From NCBI GenBank assembly GCA_040357565.1, contig JBDODJ010000015.1: a stretch of DNA of 64,000 nt. One strand, 5' to 3'. Each line of letters starts with the position of its first letter. Position 1 is the first letter of the stretch. The notes beneath the pieces are model-generated. The model searched no databases. It was not told the origin of the DNA and was given only the letters and a program-made list of their open reading frames with translations. Shown here in pieces: positions 11,487 to 22,360 of this stretch. This DNA is from Cercozoa sp. M6MM. Its lineage: Eukaryota; Endomyxa: Ascetosporea. A program made the translations under genes and the position numbers.

Positions 11487-11850
11487 CGAATCAAACCGAG
11501 CCGAAACACAAAATCACGGGTGCCTCCCAGGAACGCCTGAACTTCGCTAGCGAGCACTCAGGAGTCGCTTAGGCGAACCAAGGGCCGCGCTGAGCGAGTC
11601 ACCTAGAGCCTGGATACTACTATTATCCATTTTTCGAGGTTCGCTTTTTCCGTAACACGAGAGTGGTTCGGTGTCTGGTGGGTACCAGATGTGCAATGTG
11701 ACCGAAATTAAAGCGTTCCAGTGCAATATTTGCTGTTTAATGTTTGGTTTTGCTGGGTCATATTTTCGGGCCCTTTTATTCTCGGTCGAATTCGTGAGAG
11801 TTTTTCTGCGTGCAGGCAGACGCTGTTGACGAAAGAGAGCAAGAAAGAAC
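11362..11850. other. Intergenic region between RhoGAP and Dhh1 genes
   Basis: 489 bases with a (TA)n run at about 11456-11483. No coding exon recognised. It must hold the RhoGAP terminator and the promoter of the downstream helicase gene. Confidence 0.4.
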
Positions 11851-14800
11851 ATGGAACCGCCTTCAGTCGCTACGACGGTAAACCATTGTCGGCGTGCAGA
11901 CACTTCTGTTTGACAGGATGCTTTTGTATTGGCAGATTGATCACTTTGGCGTGTTGGCGCTGGATGGCCAGGACGGCCCGGATGACGAGGTGCCGTCCTT
12001 CCCGTCGCGCCAGCACTCGACGGCATCGCCACAGCAGCCGCAGCAGCAGCAGCAGCATTGGGACTACGGGGTGCGCACGCTCTCTTTTTCTCTGTATCTG
12101 AATGTATCATATGGAATGTATCATATGTCAATTGTCGCAGTATGGCCACTACGACTACGGACAGGCGCAGCAGCAGATGTACTACCAGCAGCAGCAGTAC
12201 CAACAGCAACAACAGTACATGGCGCAGTCGCACCAAGGCGGTACTGTTTGTCTTGCATGTCTGAAAGTTATGACACTGCTCTACACATGGTTGGTGACAC
12301 AGGCCAAGGCAAGGAGGATGACACGCGATACTACCAGCAAGCGTACCCGTCGCCGGCCTACCATGGTAGCTTCCTCACTCGTCTTTAAAGAGTTGGGTGT
12401 ATTGTGTGTCTGTGTGTCTGCAGGATACTCGCCAATGTACATGCCGCAGACGCACCAGGCACAGGCAGCGCAGGACTCACAGCAGCCGCAGCAGCAGGGT
12501 CAGCAGGGTCAGAATCAGCAAGGCCAGAATCAGCAAGGCCAACAGGGACATCATTACGGTAGTTTGTTACCATAATGTCCCCAGGGATGTACCTATATGG
12601 TCCGATTCGTGCAGGCTACCCTCCTGGCTACTACCAGGGCTACTACCCACCGAACCCGTACTACCGGCAGCAGCAGTACTACATGCAGCAGCAGCAGTAC
12701 TACATGCACGGACACCCGCACATGGCGCCGCACTACGTACTTGCAGTTTGCTCTGTCGTTCTTACCAGTTGGTTTCCTGATACCCTGTTGCAGATGCCGC
12801 CGCAGGAGCAGAAGGAACTGGAGACGCCTGTCGTGATGAAGTCGCACGAGGAGGAGAAACGCGGTGCTGCGACTGACTCGACGCAACAAGAAAAGCCGCC
12901 GAAGCAGCAGCCGCCGAAGAAGCAGCCGAAGCCATCAGAAGAGCCGCCGAAGCAGGAGACGTCGCCGCAGTCGAAGCAGCGCAGCGAGAGCGCCGAGTCG
13001 AAGAAGAAGTCGAAGCGCAACGGCTCCAAGAAGCCAAAGGACACGTCGTCGCCGACTGAGGTATGTGTGTGTGGTATGTGTGTGTGTGGTATGTGTGTGT
13101 GTGGTATGTGNNNNNNNNNNTGTGTGTGTGGTATGTGTGTGTGTGGTATGTGTGTGTGTGGTATGTGTGTGTGTGTGTGGTATGTGTGTGTGTGTGGTAT
13201 GTGTGTGTGTGTGTGTGTGTACATGTGTTTGTGTATGGGGACGTGTGTATGGGAACAGACTGCAAGTGTTAAAAAGGAGGTTGAAAAGGAGAGCACCGGC
13301 GCTCCGGCCTCGTACAAGAGTGCTATCGCGAGTGCAGGCACCAAGAAGCCGTCGGCACCTGCGACGAAGCCGAGCGACGTCGATGCGCAGCTGCGCGCTC
13401 AGGTACGGCTGTCTGTACATCCTCCCCCCCCCCTCCCCCCCCCCCCCCCTCCCGGCAGGTGGCACAGCAGTCGCAGAAGGCAGAGAAAGCACGTGCCGTT
13501 GTGGCCACCGGGTCGGCTGCGGCGTCGACGTCGACGCGTGCCAAGGTACGTCGTGTGTCTTGCTGGGTACCTAGACTGGGTACCTAGAGTATGTGTGTGT
13601 GTGTGTGTGCAGGGCAAGGTGAATTTTGAGAGCGAGGAGTGGCGCTCGCAGCTGCACGTGCCGCAGGCGGACCAGCGACACCGCACGGCCGACGTGACGT
13701 CGACGCGCGGCGTGCAGTGGGACTCGTTCGGCCTCAGTCGCGAGCTGATGGCCGGCATCTTTGAGATGGGCTTTGAGGTGCCCTCGCCCATCCAGGAGGG
13801 TACCTTGCACCGTATGTATATATATATATATGTATATATAGATGTAGTGTATATGTATAGTGTATATGTGTATGTATAGTGTATATATGTATGTATATTG
13901 TATATGTATCGTGTATAGTGTATATCTGTATATGTATAGTGTATATATAGTTGTATATATATATATATAAATATATATATATATAAGATACATATATAGT
14001 AGAGATATATACAAGTTATGTGTATATGTGTATAATGGCAGTGGCAATCCCGCCGGCACTGGAGGGCAAGCACGTGCTGGCACGCGCCAAGAACGGCACG
14101 GGCAAGACGGGCGCCTTCGTGGTGCCGGTGCTGCACGCCGTGGAGCTGTCGCGGCACGAGGTGCAGGTCGTGGTGCTGGTGCCGACGCGCGAGCTGGCCT
14201 TCCAGACCAGCAACACGATCAAGCGCATGGGCAAGTACCTGGGCCACTCGCAGGCCAAGCAGCACAAGCACAAGAAGAGCGGCAGACGCGGCGGCCTCGA
14301 GTGCGTCGTGCTCACGGGCGGTCAGTCGGTGCGCGACGATGTGATCCGACTCAAGGCGGGCCCGCACGTGGTGGTGGCTACGATCGGCCGCCTGCTCGAC
14401 CTGGTGGAGCAGAAGGCGGCCGACCTGTCGCACACGAAGCTCGTCGTCATGGACGAGGCCGACAAGCTTCTGTCGTCGCAGTGGACGCCGCTCATTGAGA
14501 AGGTATGCCCTATAGATACTTCGCCTATAGACACTTCGCCTGTCTTACACTATCTTACCCGATTCGTGTTCGATAGGTGCTGCGATATACGCCGCAGGAG
14601 CGGCAGATTATGGCGCTGTCGGCGACGTTTCCGAACTCAGTGCGCGGCTTCCAACAGAAGTGGCTACCTGCCGATAGGTAGGCTAGTTCTTACCCCCCCC
14701 TTACCCCTTCCTACCCTCCCCACTCCCCATCCTTCTTACTGTGCGGCAGGTGCGCCACGGTGAGCACGATGCAGTCGCTGACGCTGGAGGGCGTCACGCA

Positions 14801-15578
14801 GTACTATGCCTTCGTGCAGGAGAAGCAGAAGCTGCAGTGTCTCAAGACGCTGTTCGCCAAGCTGGGTAGCGTCCTTCCCTGTGTGTTTATAGCCCCTGCT
14901 TTACCCCCCCCCCCCCGCGCAGAAATCCAGCAGTGTATTGTGTTCTGCAACTCGGTACATCGCACGGAACTCCTGGCGCAGAAAATCATCGATCTCGGGC
15001 TGAGTTGCTTCTTTATTCACAGGTACCTTCGTGTTTTGTACTATCATGTTTTGTACTATCCTGTACTCTGTACGAGTCTCTTTGTACGAGTCTCTTTGTA
15101 CGAGTCTATTTGTACGGTCGGTTTGTACAGCAAGATGCCGCAGCGTGACCGCAATCGCGTGTTCCACGAGTTCCGCCAGGGTACTTGGGCTAGTTTATTT
15201 ATTGATATTGTGATAATGACCTGTGTGACCCGGTGGCCTCACAGGCAAGTGCCGCGTACTTGTGTGCACGGACCTGTTGACGCGCGGCATTGACGTGCAG
15301 ACCGTGAACGTTGTGATCAACTTTGACATGCCGGTGCACGCCGAGACGTACCTACACCGCATCGGTCGCTCCGGACGCTATGGCCATCTGGGCCTCGCTA
15401 TCAATCTCGTGACGCAGAAGGACCGTGACCACTTGTTCCGCATTGAGGTACACACTGCCTTGTTCTACTTGGACGACACTTGTTTTTAACTGTATTATCG
15501 TACTACACACAGGGCAAGTTGGGTGCACGCATCGAGGCCATCCCGCAGCAGGTCGATCGAAGCATCTACGCTGTCTAA
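11851..15578 (+). CDS. DHH1: DDX6/Dhh1-type DEAD-box RNA helicase with Q/Y-rich N-terminal extension
   Basis: Cytoplasmic helicase of P-bodies acting in translational repression and mRNA decapping. About 800 residues. The first ~370 are low complexity: [48 protein letters not shown], then lysine/serine-rich runs. The helicase core begins near 13620. It has the Q-motif [15 protein letters not shown], motif [18 protein letters not shown] (MDEADKLLS), SAT, and late motifs [21 protein letters not shown] and [10 protein letters not shown]. The end [14 protein letters not shown] matches DDX6 homologues. Motif Ib reads TIGR instead of TPGR. Sixteen or so introns include TA, TG and poly-C tracts. The DDX6 assignment over eIF4A is secure from VTQYYAFV and the C-terminal block. 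Confidence 0.95.
13062..13219. repeat. TG-rich VNTR with embedded gap in Dhh1 intron
   Basis: Tandem copies of GTATGTGTGTGTG (13-15 bases) begin at the 5' splice site and fill the intron. A ten-base assembly gap sits at 13111-13120, so copy number is uncertain. Confidence 0.9.
13424..13452. repeat. Poly-C tract in Dhh1 intron
   Basis: About 27 C with two T interruptions precede the acceptor CCCGGCAG on the coding strand. Confidence 0.85.
13812..14014. repeat. TA/GTATAG-rich repeat intron in Dhh1 gene
   Basis: Roughly 200 bases of TATA, GTATATAG and TGTATAGTG units separate the exon ending SPIQE from the exon beginning VAIPPALEG. This is the longest intron of the gene. Confidence 0.9.
15022..15131 (+). 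repeat. GTAC-rich intron with tandem GTACGAGTCTCTTT units
   Basis: The intron between CFFIHS and KMPQRDRN begins GTAC, holds three tandem GTACGAGTCTMTTT copies and a GTACGGTCGGTTTGTACAG end. The end copies the GTACGGTC...GTACAG motif of the dispersed palindrome family seen in SMC3 introns. Confidence 0.75.
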
Positions 15579-15937
15579 CAACAACAGCAACAACTACAAC
15601 AACACTTCCATTGCCCAACCCTCACACACACACACACACAAACGACAGCTCTCTCAAGAGGCAAAAACAAAATGTGGACCGACCCATGTCCAGACCCAAG
15701 CGAAATTTCACCCCGGCAGTGTCAGTAGACCCCTTTTTTCTTGCATTTCGTGAGCTTGCGTTCTTAGTGCACTGACTACGATGCAAACTGTATTGATGCG
15801 GTAGCTAACTAACAGTATTCGCTGCATCGCGGCAATCCAGACAGTTCGATGTAGGCGTCTTAACTGAAAGACGAAAGAAAAATACGCATCTGTCACGACT
15901 CACGAGCACAAATTAGTCGCCTCGCATGGCGTGATTA

Positions 15938-16778
15938 CTACTGGGCCTGCTCAAGCAGCTTGCCGAGCGTGAACTGGCGCGCCTCCTCGTCGGTGTTGAT
16001 CTTGCTGAGACGGGCCGTCGAGTAGAAGTTGTCGGCAAAGCTACGCACAGGTTCAGTAAAAGGACACAACACAGACATCACAAGCAGACGAAGCTACAGG
16101 AGAGCCGAGTGGTAGAGCTCCAGGTCGCCGATAAGGTCCTGCTCGATCCAGTCGTTCTGCTTGAGCTTCTCCTTCTTGGCGCCTGCAGTTTCAAAAGCAT
16201 ACACAAGACAAGACAAAAAGAGCCGGCCCAATAAAGATGCAAAAGACAAGCGCACGGAGCAGCGAGTAACGCGCCGCACGCAGAGCGAACTCTTCGACCT
16301 TGTTCTTCGGGCCGAACTTGACGGCCATCTTGATGGCCTTCTTGTCTGCCAGAAAACACGAGGGACATCGAGGGACATTATCACCCAGAAACAGGAGAAG
16401 GCCGCTGTACTCTTGCCGGTCGAAGGCAGGTAGTCAAACACCTCAGGCTCGATCAGGTGGTCCACGCACTGCAGGCCGTACTCGATGGCCTCCTGCACGA
16501 AGCCGTGCTTACGCAGGTGCGCCTGCACGTCCTCGTCGATCGGCATCGTGTACATCACTGGCGCAAAGTACTTCTGCGCACGCGCACACACAAACACACA
16601 TTGCTGGCAACTAAAAAACACAAACACAAACACAAAAACGCACGCTCGTGGACGGCAGCTCGCGCAGAACGCCAGTCTTCTCCAGCAGCCTCTGGAACTT
16701 CTCATCATTCGTCATGGCCGAAATGGCCTTGGTACGCTGCGCCATGCGCTGCAACGTGCGCGTCGACAGCTTCTGCAT
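15938..16778 (-). CDS. Conserved-looking hypothetical protein, about 190 residues
   Basis: Family not recognised. The spliced frame begins MQKLSTRTLQRMAQRTKAIS and passes through MTNDEKFQRLLEKTGVL, KYFAPVMYTMPIDEDVQAHL, EAIEYGLQCVDHLIEPEVFD, KAIKMAVKFGPKNKVEEFAL and FADNFYSTARLSKINTDEEA, ending LLEQAQ. Five exons join in phase; introns are about 55-75 bases with AC/CA-rich content. It is soluble, helical and charged, with no signal peptide. An alternative eight-base first exon starting at 16843 (adding MSC-PVQV) is also in phase. It is convergent with the helicase gene (stop 15578) and divergent from Deltex. Confidence 0.75.
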
Positions 16779-17043
16779 CACTTGGACTGGGCTGTGCACA
16801 CAGCAACACGGAAAATAAAACACAGCAATGCTAACCAGGACATCACGGGCCGCTCATAGATACAACATACATCTGAGTAACCGCGGCGGAGAACTCTGTG
16901 GGCGCACCTGGTGCAGCGCGAAAACTTGTACCGCGTCCTTAAAAAACCAACTGATCTTTGAAGAATTTGTGTGACTCAGCAACTTTGTAATCTGGTCAGA
17001 TTAGCAGGCGTAGGCGTGTGTTACCTTTTTGGGTCGGTGAAGG

Positions 17044-18511
17044 ATGAATCAATCCACCTGGTTGTGGGATACGGGCCAATCTGGCTTTCGGGCTTTCGAT
17101 ACCGCGACACAAATGGAGCTCGATCACGCTTTCTCTGTACCTTGACACTGCAACCAGCCTTTCACATCTGCTCAAAAAGGTGTACGATAGACGGGCCAAT
17201 CACAAGTAATTCCGACGAGTGGTTTCTTCGCGAATGCTCCGCCTGGTCGCTATGTGATTCAACTCGACCAGTCCGTTCCGAGCCGAGAAGGCATAGTGGT
17301 GCCAAGATGTGTTTAAAAAATGTGTGGTTCTTTCAAGCACTTTGTGTTAGGGATACCAAGTCAACACTGAAACTGGGGTTGTTCGAATGGTGCAGCGGTC
17401 GATCAGTATTGACAGTGAAGAAACGCCAGTCGGGTACTGTATCTTCTGTACTTGCTGCTTTGAGATGCGAAGAAACGCAGAGAGCAAGAAACGATTCGAG
17501 TCTGCTGCCACGATGGCGTTTGGATCGGTTTGGATCCGCGTGCCGGCAAATGCGAGGCCAAGTCGTGCAGTACACTTGCGAACAAGGAAGACTTCCCGGA
17601 TGACGTGTGCTCGATCTGTCTGGTACTCTCCACCCAGCCTACACGTGCTTCCGTTATTTTTTAAAACACAACGATGCAGAGTGACTGGGAAGTCGCAAAA
17701 CCGTACAAGCTCGTTTGCGGGCATCCTTTCCACCTGTCTTGTCTGCGCGCAGCATTCAAAACCTTCAACAAGTGTCCCACCTGCCGACACGTGTATGATT
17801 GTTGTGTCTCCTGGCTCATGATTAGATGCTCATGAGAGCGTGTGTCGACAGACTGGCCAAAACAATGGGCACGATGCCTCCGGGAACGCTTTCGATTCGG
17901 AGACAGCACGTTGCTCTGGCAGGGCATCCGAACGCTGGCTCTTTTGGTGAGCCGAATTGAACTAAAGAAATAGCGTGTGCCCATTGGCTTTCTGTTGCAG
18001 AGCTCAAGTTTGACATTCCTTCCGGTACCCAAAGTGAGGAGCACCCGAACCCTGGCCTGCGATACCAAGGCGCGCACCGATACGGCTACCTTCCGGACAC
18101 ACCTGGTTTCTCGTCCACTCCTATGTGCCGCCGTGTGTTTTATATTTTTGCTTTGAGGAGAACAGAAGGCCGAAAGGTGCTACGCATGTTTAAAGTGGCC
18201 TTCCGACGGCGTTTGTTCTTCAAAGTTGGCTACTCTATCACTCGTGATATCGACAATGTTGTCGTTTGGAACGGTATGATTCTTTTTTTTTGTGCTGCAG
18301 ACATTATTTATTTCTGTGCAAATCCACCAGGCATACATGTCAAGACGAATCTCCACGGAGGCGCGGCAAACTTCGGCTTCCCCGACGCGACATACGTATC
18401 TTTTTGTGAACTTGCGCTCGTGTGGCATCACTGTTGCTCCCTGTGCAGCTGCAGCGCGTGCAAGAAGAGCTGCAAGCCAAAGGCATCACCGAGGAGGACA
18501 TGACACCATAG
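17044..18511 (+). CDS. DTX: Deltex-type E3 ubiquitin ligase (WWE-RING-DTC)
   Basis: Deltex ligases ubiquitinate targets and bind ADP-ribose through the DTC domain. Ten exons (17044-17136, 17191-17274, 17351-17433, 17481-17622, 17680-17790, 17826-17946, 18001-18105, 18166-18273, 18331-18395, 18449-18511) total 975 bases: 324 residues plus TAG, all in phase. WWE at residues 1-80: STWLWDTGQSGFRAF, then YQVNTETGVVRMVQR. RING-H2 at about 128-165: CSIC...CGHPFHLSC...CPTC. The carboxy-terminal DTC has FDIPSGTQSEEHPNPG, YLPDTPEGRKVLRM, RRRLFFKVGYSITRD, NVVVWNGIHVKT and FGFPDATYLQRV. Animal DTX1/2/4 carry two WWE copies; here I see one. An alternative donor at 17310 would extend exon 2 by 12 residues. 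Confidence 0.92.
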
Positions 18512-18804
18512 GCCGTCGCAACTCCTAAGCTTGCGCTTGAAACTTCATCCCTTTCGGCATAAGGCGATGCATGACTATAGTATTACTAAAACTCACAGTA
18601 GAACGATTAAAACACACAATACTTTTGACGTGAGTCATCAATGATCACACTCTGACCCACTCCCATCTGTTGTTATTTTCCTCTTTTGCTCTGCCTGCAG
18701 CAGCGCTGTGTGGTGCTGGTGTTTGAAGGATAGAGCAGTGCCGCACGTGCTGCGTGTGATTATTGTATTATCGCGCTGATACGAAAAACGATCGTTCAGA
18801 CAAC

Positions 18805-21800
18805 ATGCGCTTCTTGTTGGCCCTGTTGCTTGGCACCACCTTGGCGCAGTCACAGGCCGATGTAAGAACCGCGCCAAAGGATGCGACAGCAGTGCCTGTG
18901 TTTATGGGAGCATCATACGCGCGTCGCTTCCACGTTGTGCAAGACTGGCAGTTCTCGCCGTTCCACGTACGTTTGCTGCGGCTGCAGCCACACCTAAACG
19001 ATTATAAGAGGATCATCACTGCTTGCAGGCTGAAGATCAACATGACGAAAAACTCGGTTTCGCGCGTCACTTTGAGGGCGACGTCGTCTTGCGGCGCCAA
19101 AAACGCCGCGAACGTCTCGACACGCGCCGACAGCGTCGTAGTCAAGAAGGCTGGCGCTCGGCGAGTGACTTCGCGTCGCTTGACCTGCGCATGCCCGACG
19201 ACGTATGTTTTCCGTCTTTTCGTGCCGTTTTTTTGGGCGTTTTTACGTCCAGATGCTTCTTTGTTTATTCAGGGAAGCGAGTTCAGACTGCAGCTGGAGG
19301 TGGACGACGATCTTGTCGCCGTTCACAACGGGCGCGCCACGGCGCACTGGCAGCAGAACGAACTCATGAGCTATGTGTAATATGGTTTGCTGTGGATGCC
19401 GTGTGTGTGTGTGTGCGTGTGTGCGCGTGTGTGTGTGTGTGTGTGTGTGTGTTCATGTTTACCCGTACATCTGTGTAGCGGTAGAAATGCCACAGTGGAA
19501 GCACACATTCATGGAACGCGTCATGGAAGTGACGTGCTGCCGACCTTGGCGTCGATTCGGTTCCAAACCTCGCGTGGCATGGACACGATTCGCTTGCAAA
19601 CACTAGCCGTACGCACTGCTTGTTGGTTTTTCCATGTGTTTTAATTCCGGCTTCTTTATGTAGCTTCTGGAGCAAGGCGCTCGTGTACGCATGCATAACG
19701 ATGACAAGGATGGCGAGGCAGCCAAGCTGGAGTTGCGTCGTCTGCAACATATCGCTGCCGACTTGAGCGTATGTGTCAAACTGTGTGTGCTTTTGTATTT
19801 AATTTGTGTTGCGTTGTCTAGGACGAAGAGAAGGAGAACACACTGGTCGCTTGGCGTCAGTCAGTATTACAGCTTACATTCCAGAGCATGCATAACTACC
19901 GCAGCCTAACCGCAGATGTCCTTGCACGAAGATATGTTTTCTTCGTCTGAGAAATACGTCACGGCAGATGATGTAAAAAATACAGTAGAGAAAAAGCAAC
20001 GTAGTTGTCATGTGTATTTATCTCAGGAACTTCCCAGCACACTGTTGCTTGAGACGGACTACACCGTCATGAATGAATGGGGCGACGAGGTACCCCCTCC
20101 TTCGTATGTAATTCACATTAACTCTGTCCATTTAGTGTTGGGGCGGTGCCGAAGACTACGGTCGCACCTTGAACGTTGCATTTGTCGTTGACAAGGTATG
20201 CACAACATCTCACCGTTTCTGTGTGCTGACAGATCGTGTTTACGCAGATCGCATATGTCACTCTCGGTGGCACTGATGCTGCCGTGACTGCCAAGGTGCA
20301 GGACTTAGTTACTGAGCTCAATACAGGTATCGATATTAAAATATCGCATATGTTGCATCATTTCCAATAAATTGCAGTGTACACCAAGCAACCGCACGTG
20401 CGTCTTGCTGCTAGTGAGATCATCTTGGCCAAGACTGGCTCCTCGTTGGCTTCGGAGGACTGGAACGTCGACTCGTGTTCGTCAGACAGACCTGTGGAGG
20501 ATATCATGTCGTCCTTCCAGTACAACAGCTTTGTTGATACTTAACTTGAGTTCCTCGAGTGCAAAGATGTGTAGGGTTTGGAGCAACAACGAAAACACTG
20601 GCAGCGGGCCTTCTTACGTACGATTTGCTGTTTTATTGTTTTATTGTTTAGACTGCACTTGTTTTTTTTTTTAAACTTAGAACTGGCAACTTCTCTCGGG
20701 ATGTCTCTGGGAGAACAATGTCGCCGGTCTGGTACGTTCGCAGTACAGTATCACTTGGACACTTTAAAGAATGTTGTTTGTGCACTGGCAGGCCTACCTG
20801 CACAAAATCTGCAGCCCATCGAATGCCTGCGGTGTCAGTATGTTCAAACAGGAGAGTCACTGGACTATCGGTAAGATGGCACTTCCCTTTGCCTCTTTTC
20901 TGTTAGGTCTGCTTTGTAAATCCTTTTTTTGCATTAGTCGCACACGAAATCGGGCACAACTTTGGTGCATACCACACCTTCGATGCAGAGAACGTTTATG
21001 TAAGTTTTTAAATTTAGTTTTTTATTTTCCTTGATGTATACGACATTTGTTGTGTGGTATTTATCTCATCACGGCAGGGTGCGCTGCCACAAGGCCAAGC
21101 GCGAACCCTGATGGACTACAGCACTCCCGGCAACAATGTTGTCCAGTTTCATGTAATTACAGCTTTTTTGCGCTTCCCACACCATCGAAACCTTGATACT
21201 TTGTAGGATATTACGAAACCGTACATCTGCAAGCACCTGCGAGAGTATGGACTGTTGCAGGAGTGTATGAGTCAGGTATATGCTGTTCATCAACGACACA
21301 TGTTGATTTGGTGTGAGTTAAATGCTTTGGTGCAGGACATTTCGGGAACTGAACTGGGCGACTTGCCTTGCCTAGCTGCTGTCAATGCGCCATTGTTGGA
21401 TACCCAAGGTATGAAGCCAGTTCTGTTAAACGCGTACAGTCCTTGCAGTTGTATGTTTTTGCTGTTCAGGTGGTTCCAACAAGTGCATTCGAGTTACCAG
21501 CAAGGATCCGCTGGGCGGCATTACGGAGTACGGTTGCTATTCGGGAGGCTTACATATCGTTCAGTTCGGGAAAGACTGTCCTGGTAGAATTGGTGACTGG
21601 GTTCGCGTTTATCTGAACTTACTCTGACTGTGGGAATTCCAGAACTCACACAAAAGGCAGCACTTAAAACGAACCCCGATTCTGCCAGATGTGATGCCAA
21701 AGAAAACAAGGATCAAGCGCGCCTGTATAACAACTGCGACGTCTGTGCAGGCGTATGTTGAACACAGTTGTTGTTGCTTTTTGCTTTGTTGATCTGTGTT

Positions 21801-22086
21801 TCTTTTTTGGCGCAGAATTTCTCGGCTTGGACCGACTGTGACGACGGCCAGAGTGTCAGCGTTCGTGTCTACACGGTCGATAAGACCAATGAGGACAATC
21901 ACGAACAGTGTTCCAAACTCGACGGCTTTGAGGAGACTCGGTCTGTTTTCCAACCATCGCTTTTACTGCTTTTACTGTGATCTGCCTATCCTTCTTAGAG
22001 AGTGCAAGGTTCCTACTGGCGGAAGCGCTGGCGCAGTTCCCGCGATGGCTGTGACTGCTGCTGTTATCGTTGCCTTGCTACGCTGA
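18805..22086 (+). CDS. ADAM-like metalloprotease with TSP1-like module and GPI-type tail
   Basis: Zinc endopeptidase of the adamalysin group, predicted at the cell surface. Signal peptide MRFLLALLLGTTLAQSQAD. A long prodomain with the basic stretch RRQKRRERLDTRRQRR (possible furin-like site) follows. The metalloprotease domain starts near VAFVVDKIAYVTLGG and contains SYNWQLLSGCLWENNVAGLA, LHKICSPSNACGV, the zinc site HEIGHNFGAYH, and a Met-turn TLMDYSTPGN. A Cys-rich region with GGLHIVQFGKDC follows, then a thrombospondin-1-like module starting FSAWTDCDDGQ. The protein ends in a hydrophobic tail VPAMAVTAAVIVALLR with small residues before it, typical of a GPI signal. About 15 short introns; TGA at 22084-22086. 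The exact acceptor before the Met-Ser-Leu exon near 19916 is inferred. Substrate unknown. Confidence 0.9.
19402..19452. repeat. (GT)n microsatellite in ADAM intron
   Basis: GT-rich run interrupted by GC steps within the intron between the QQNELMSY exon and the next prodomain exon. Confidence 0.9.
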
Positions 22087-22360
22087 TGTGGCGGTTTTGC
22101 TCATCAGAAGTCAATCCAAACGAGCGCCTGTCTATACTACCTTTGTACGTGACTTAATTATTGTACTACTGCACTGGGGCGTGGCAGCTCGGCTGTGTAT
22201 TTCACTGGTACAGTACGAGGCAGTTTGCCGCGGCCGGTACCCTTGATTGGTTGTACGGTACTGAAAATGTACGTGGAGACCAGCAATCCGTACGTACCGA
22301 CGGCATCGTACTGAAGCAGTAAATTAATTGCTCGGGTCGGCAGCGTATTGTGCTGCATTT

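Noticed and set aside
13399-14433. A 344-codon minus-strand frame
   Set aside because: Antisense to the Dhh1 core; the middle is translated TA repeat.
16971-17603. A 210-codon open plus-strand frame
   Set aside because: It crosses the Deltex exons in the wrong frame. Splicing ten short exons gives a 324-residue Deltex with all motifs, so this frame is a shadow.
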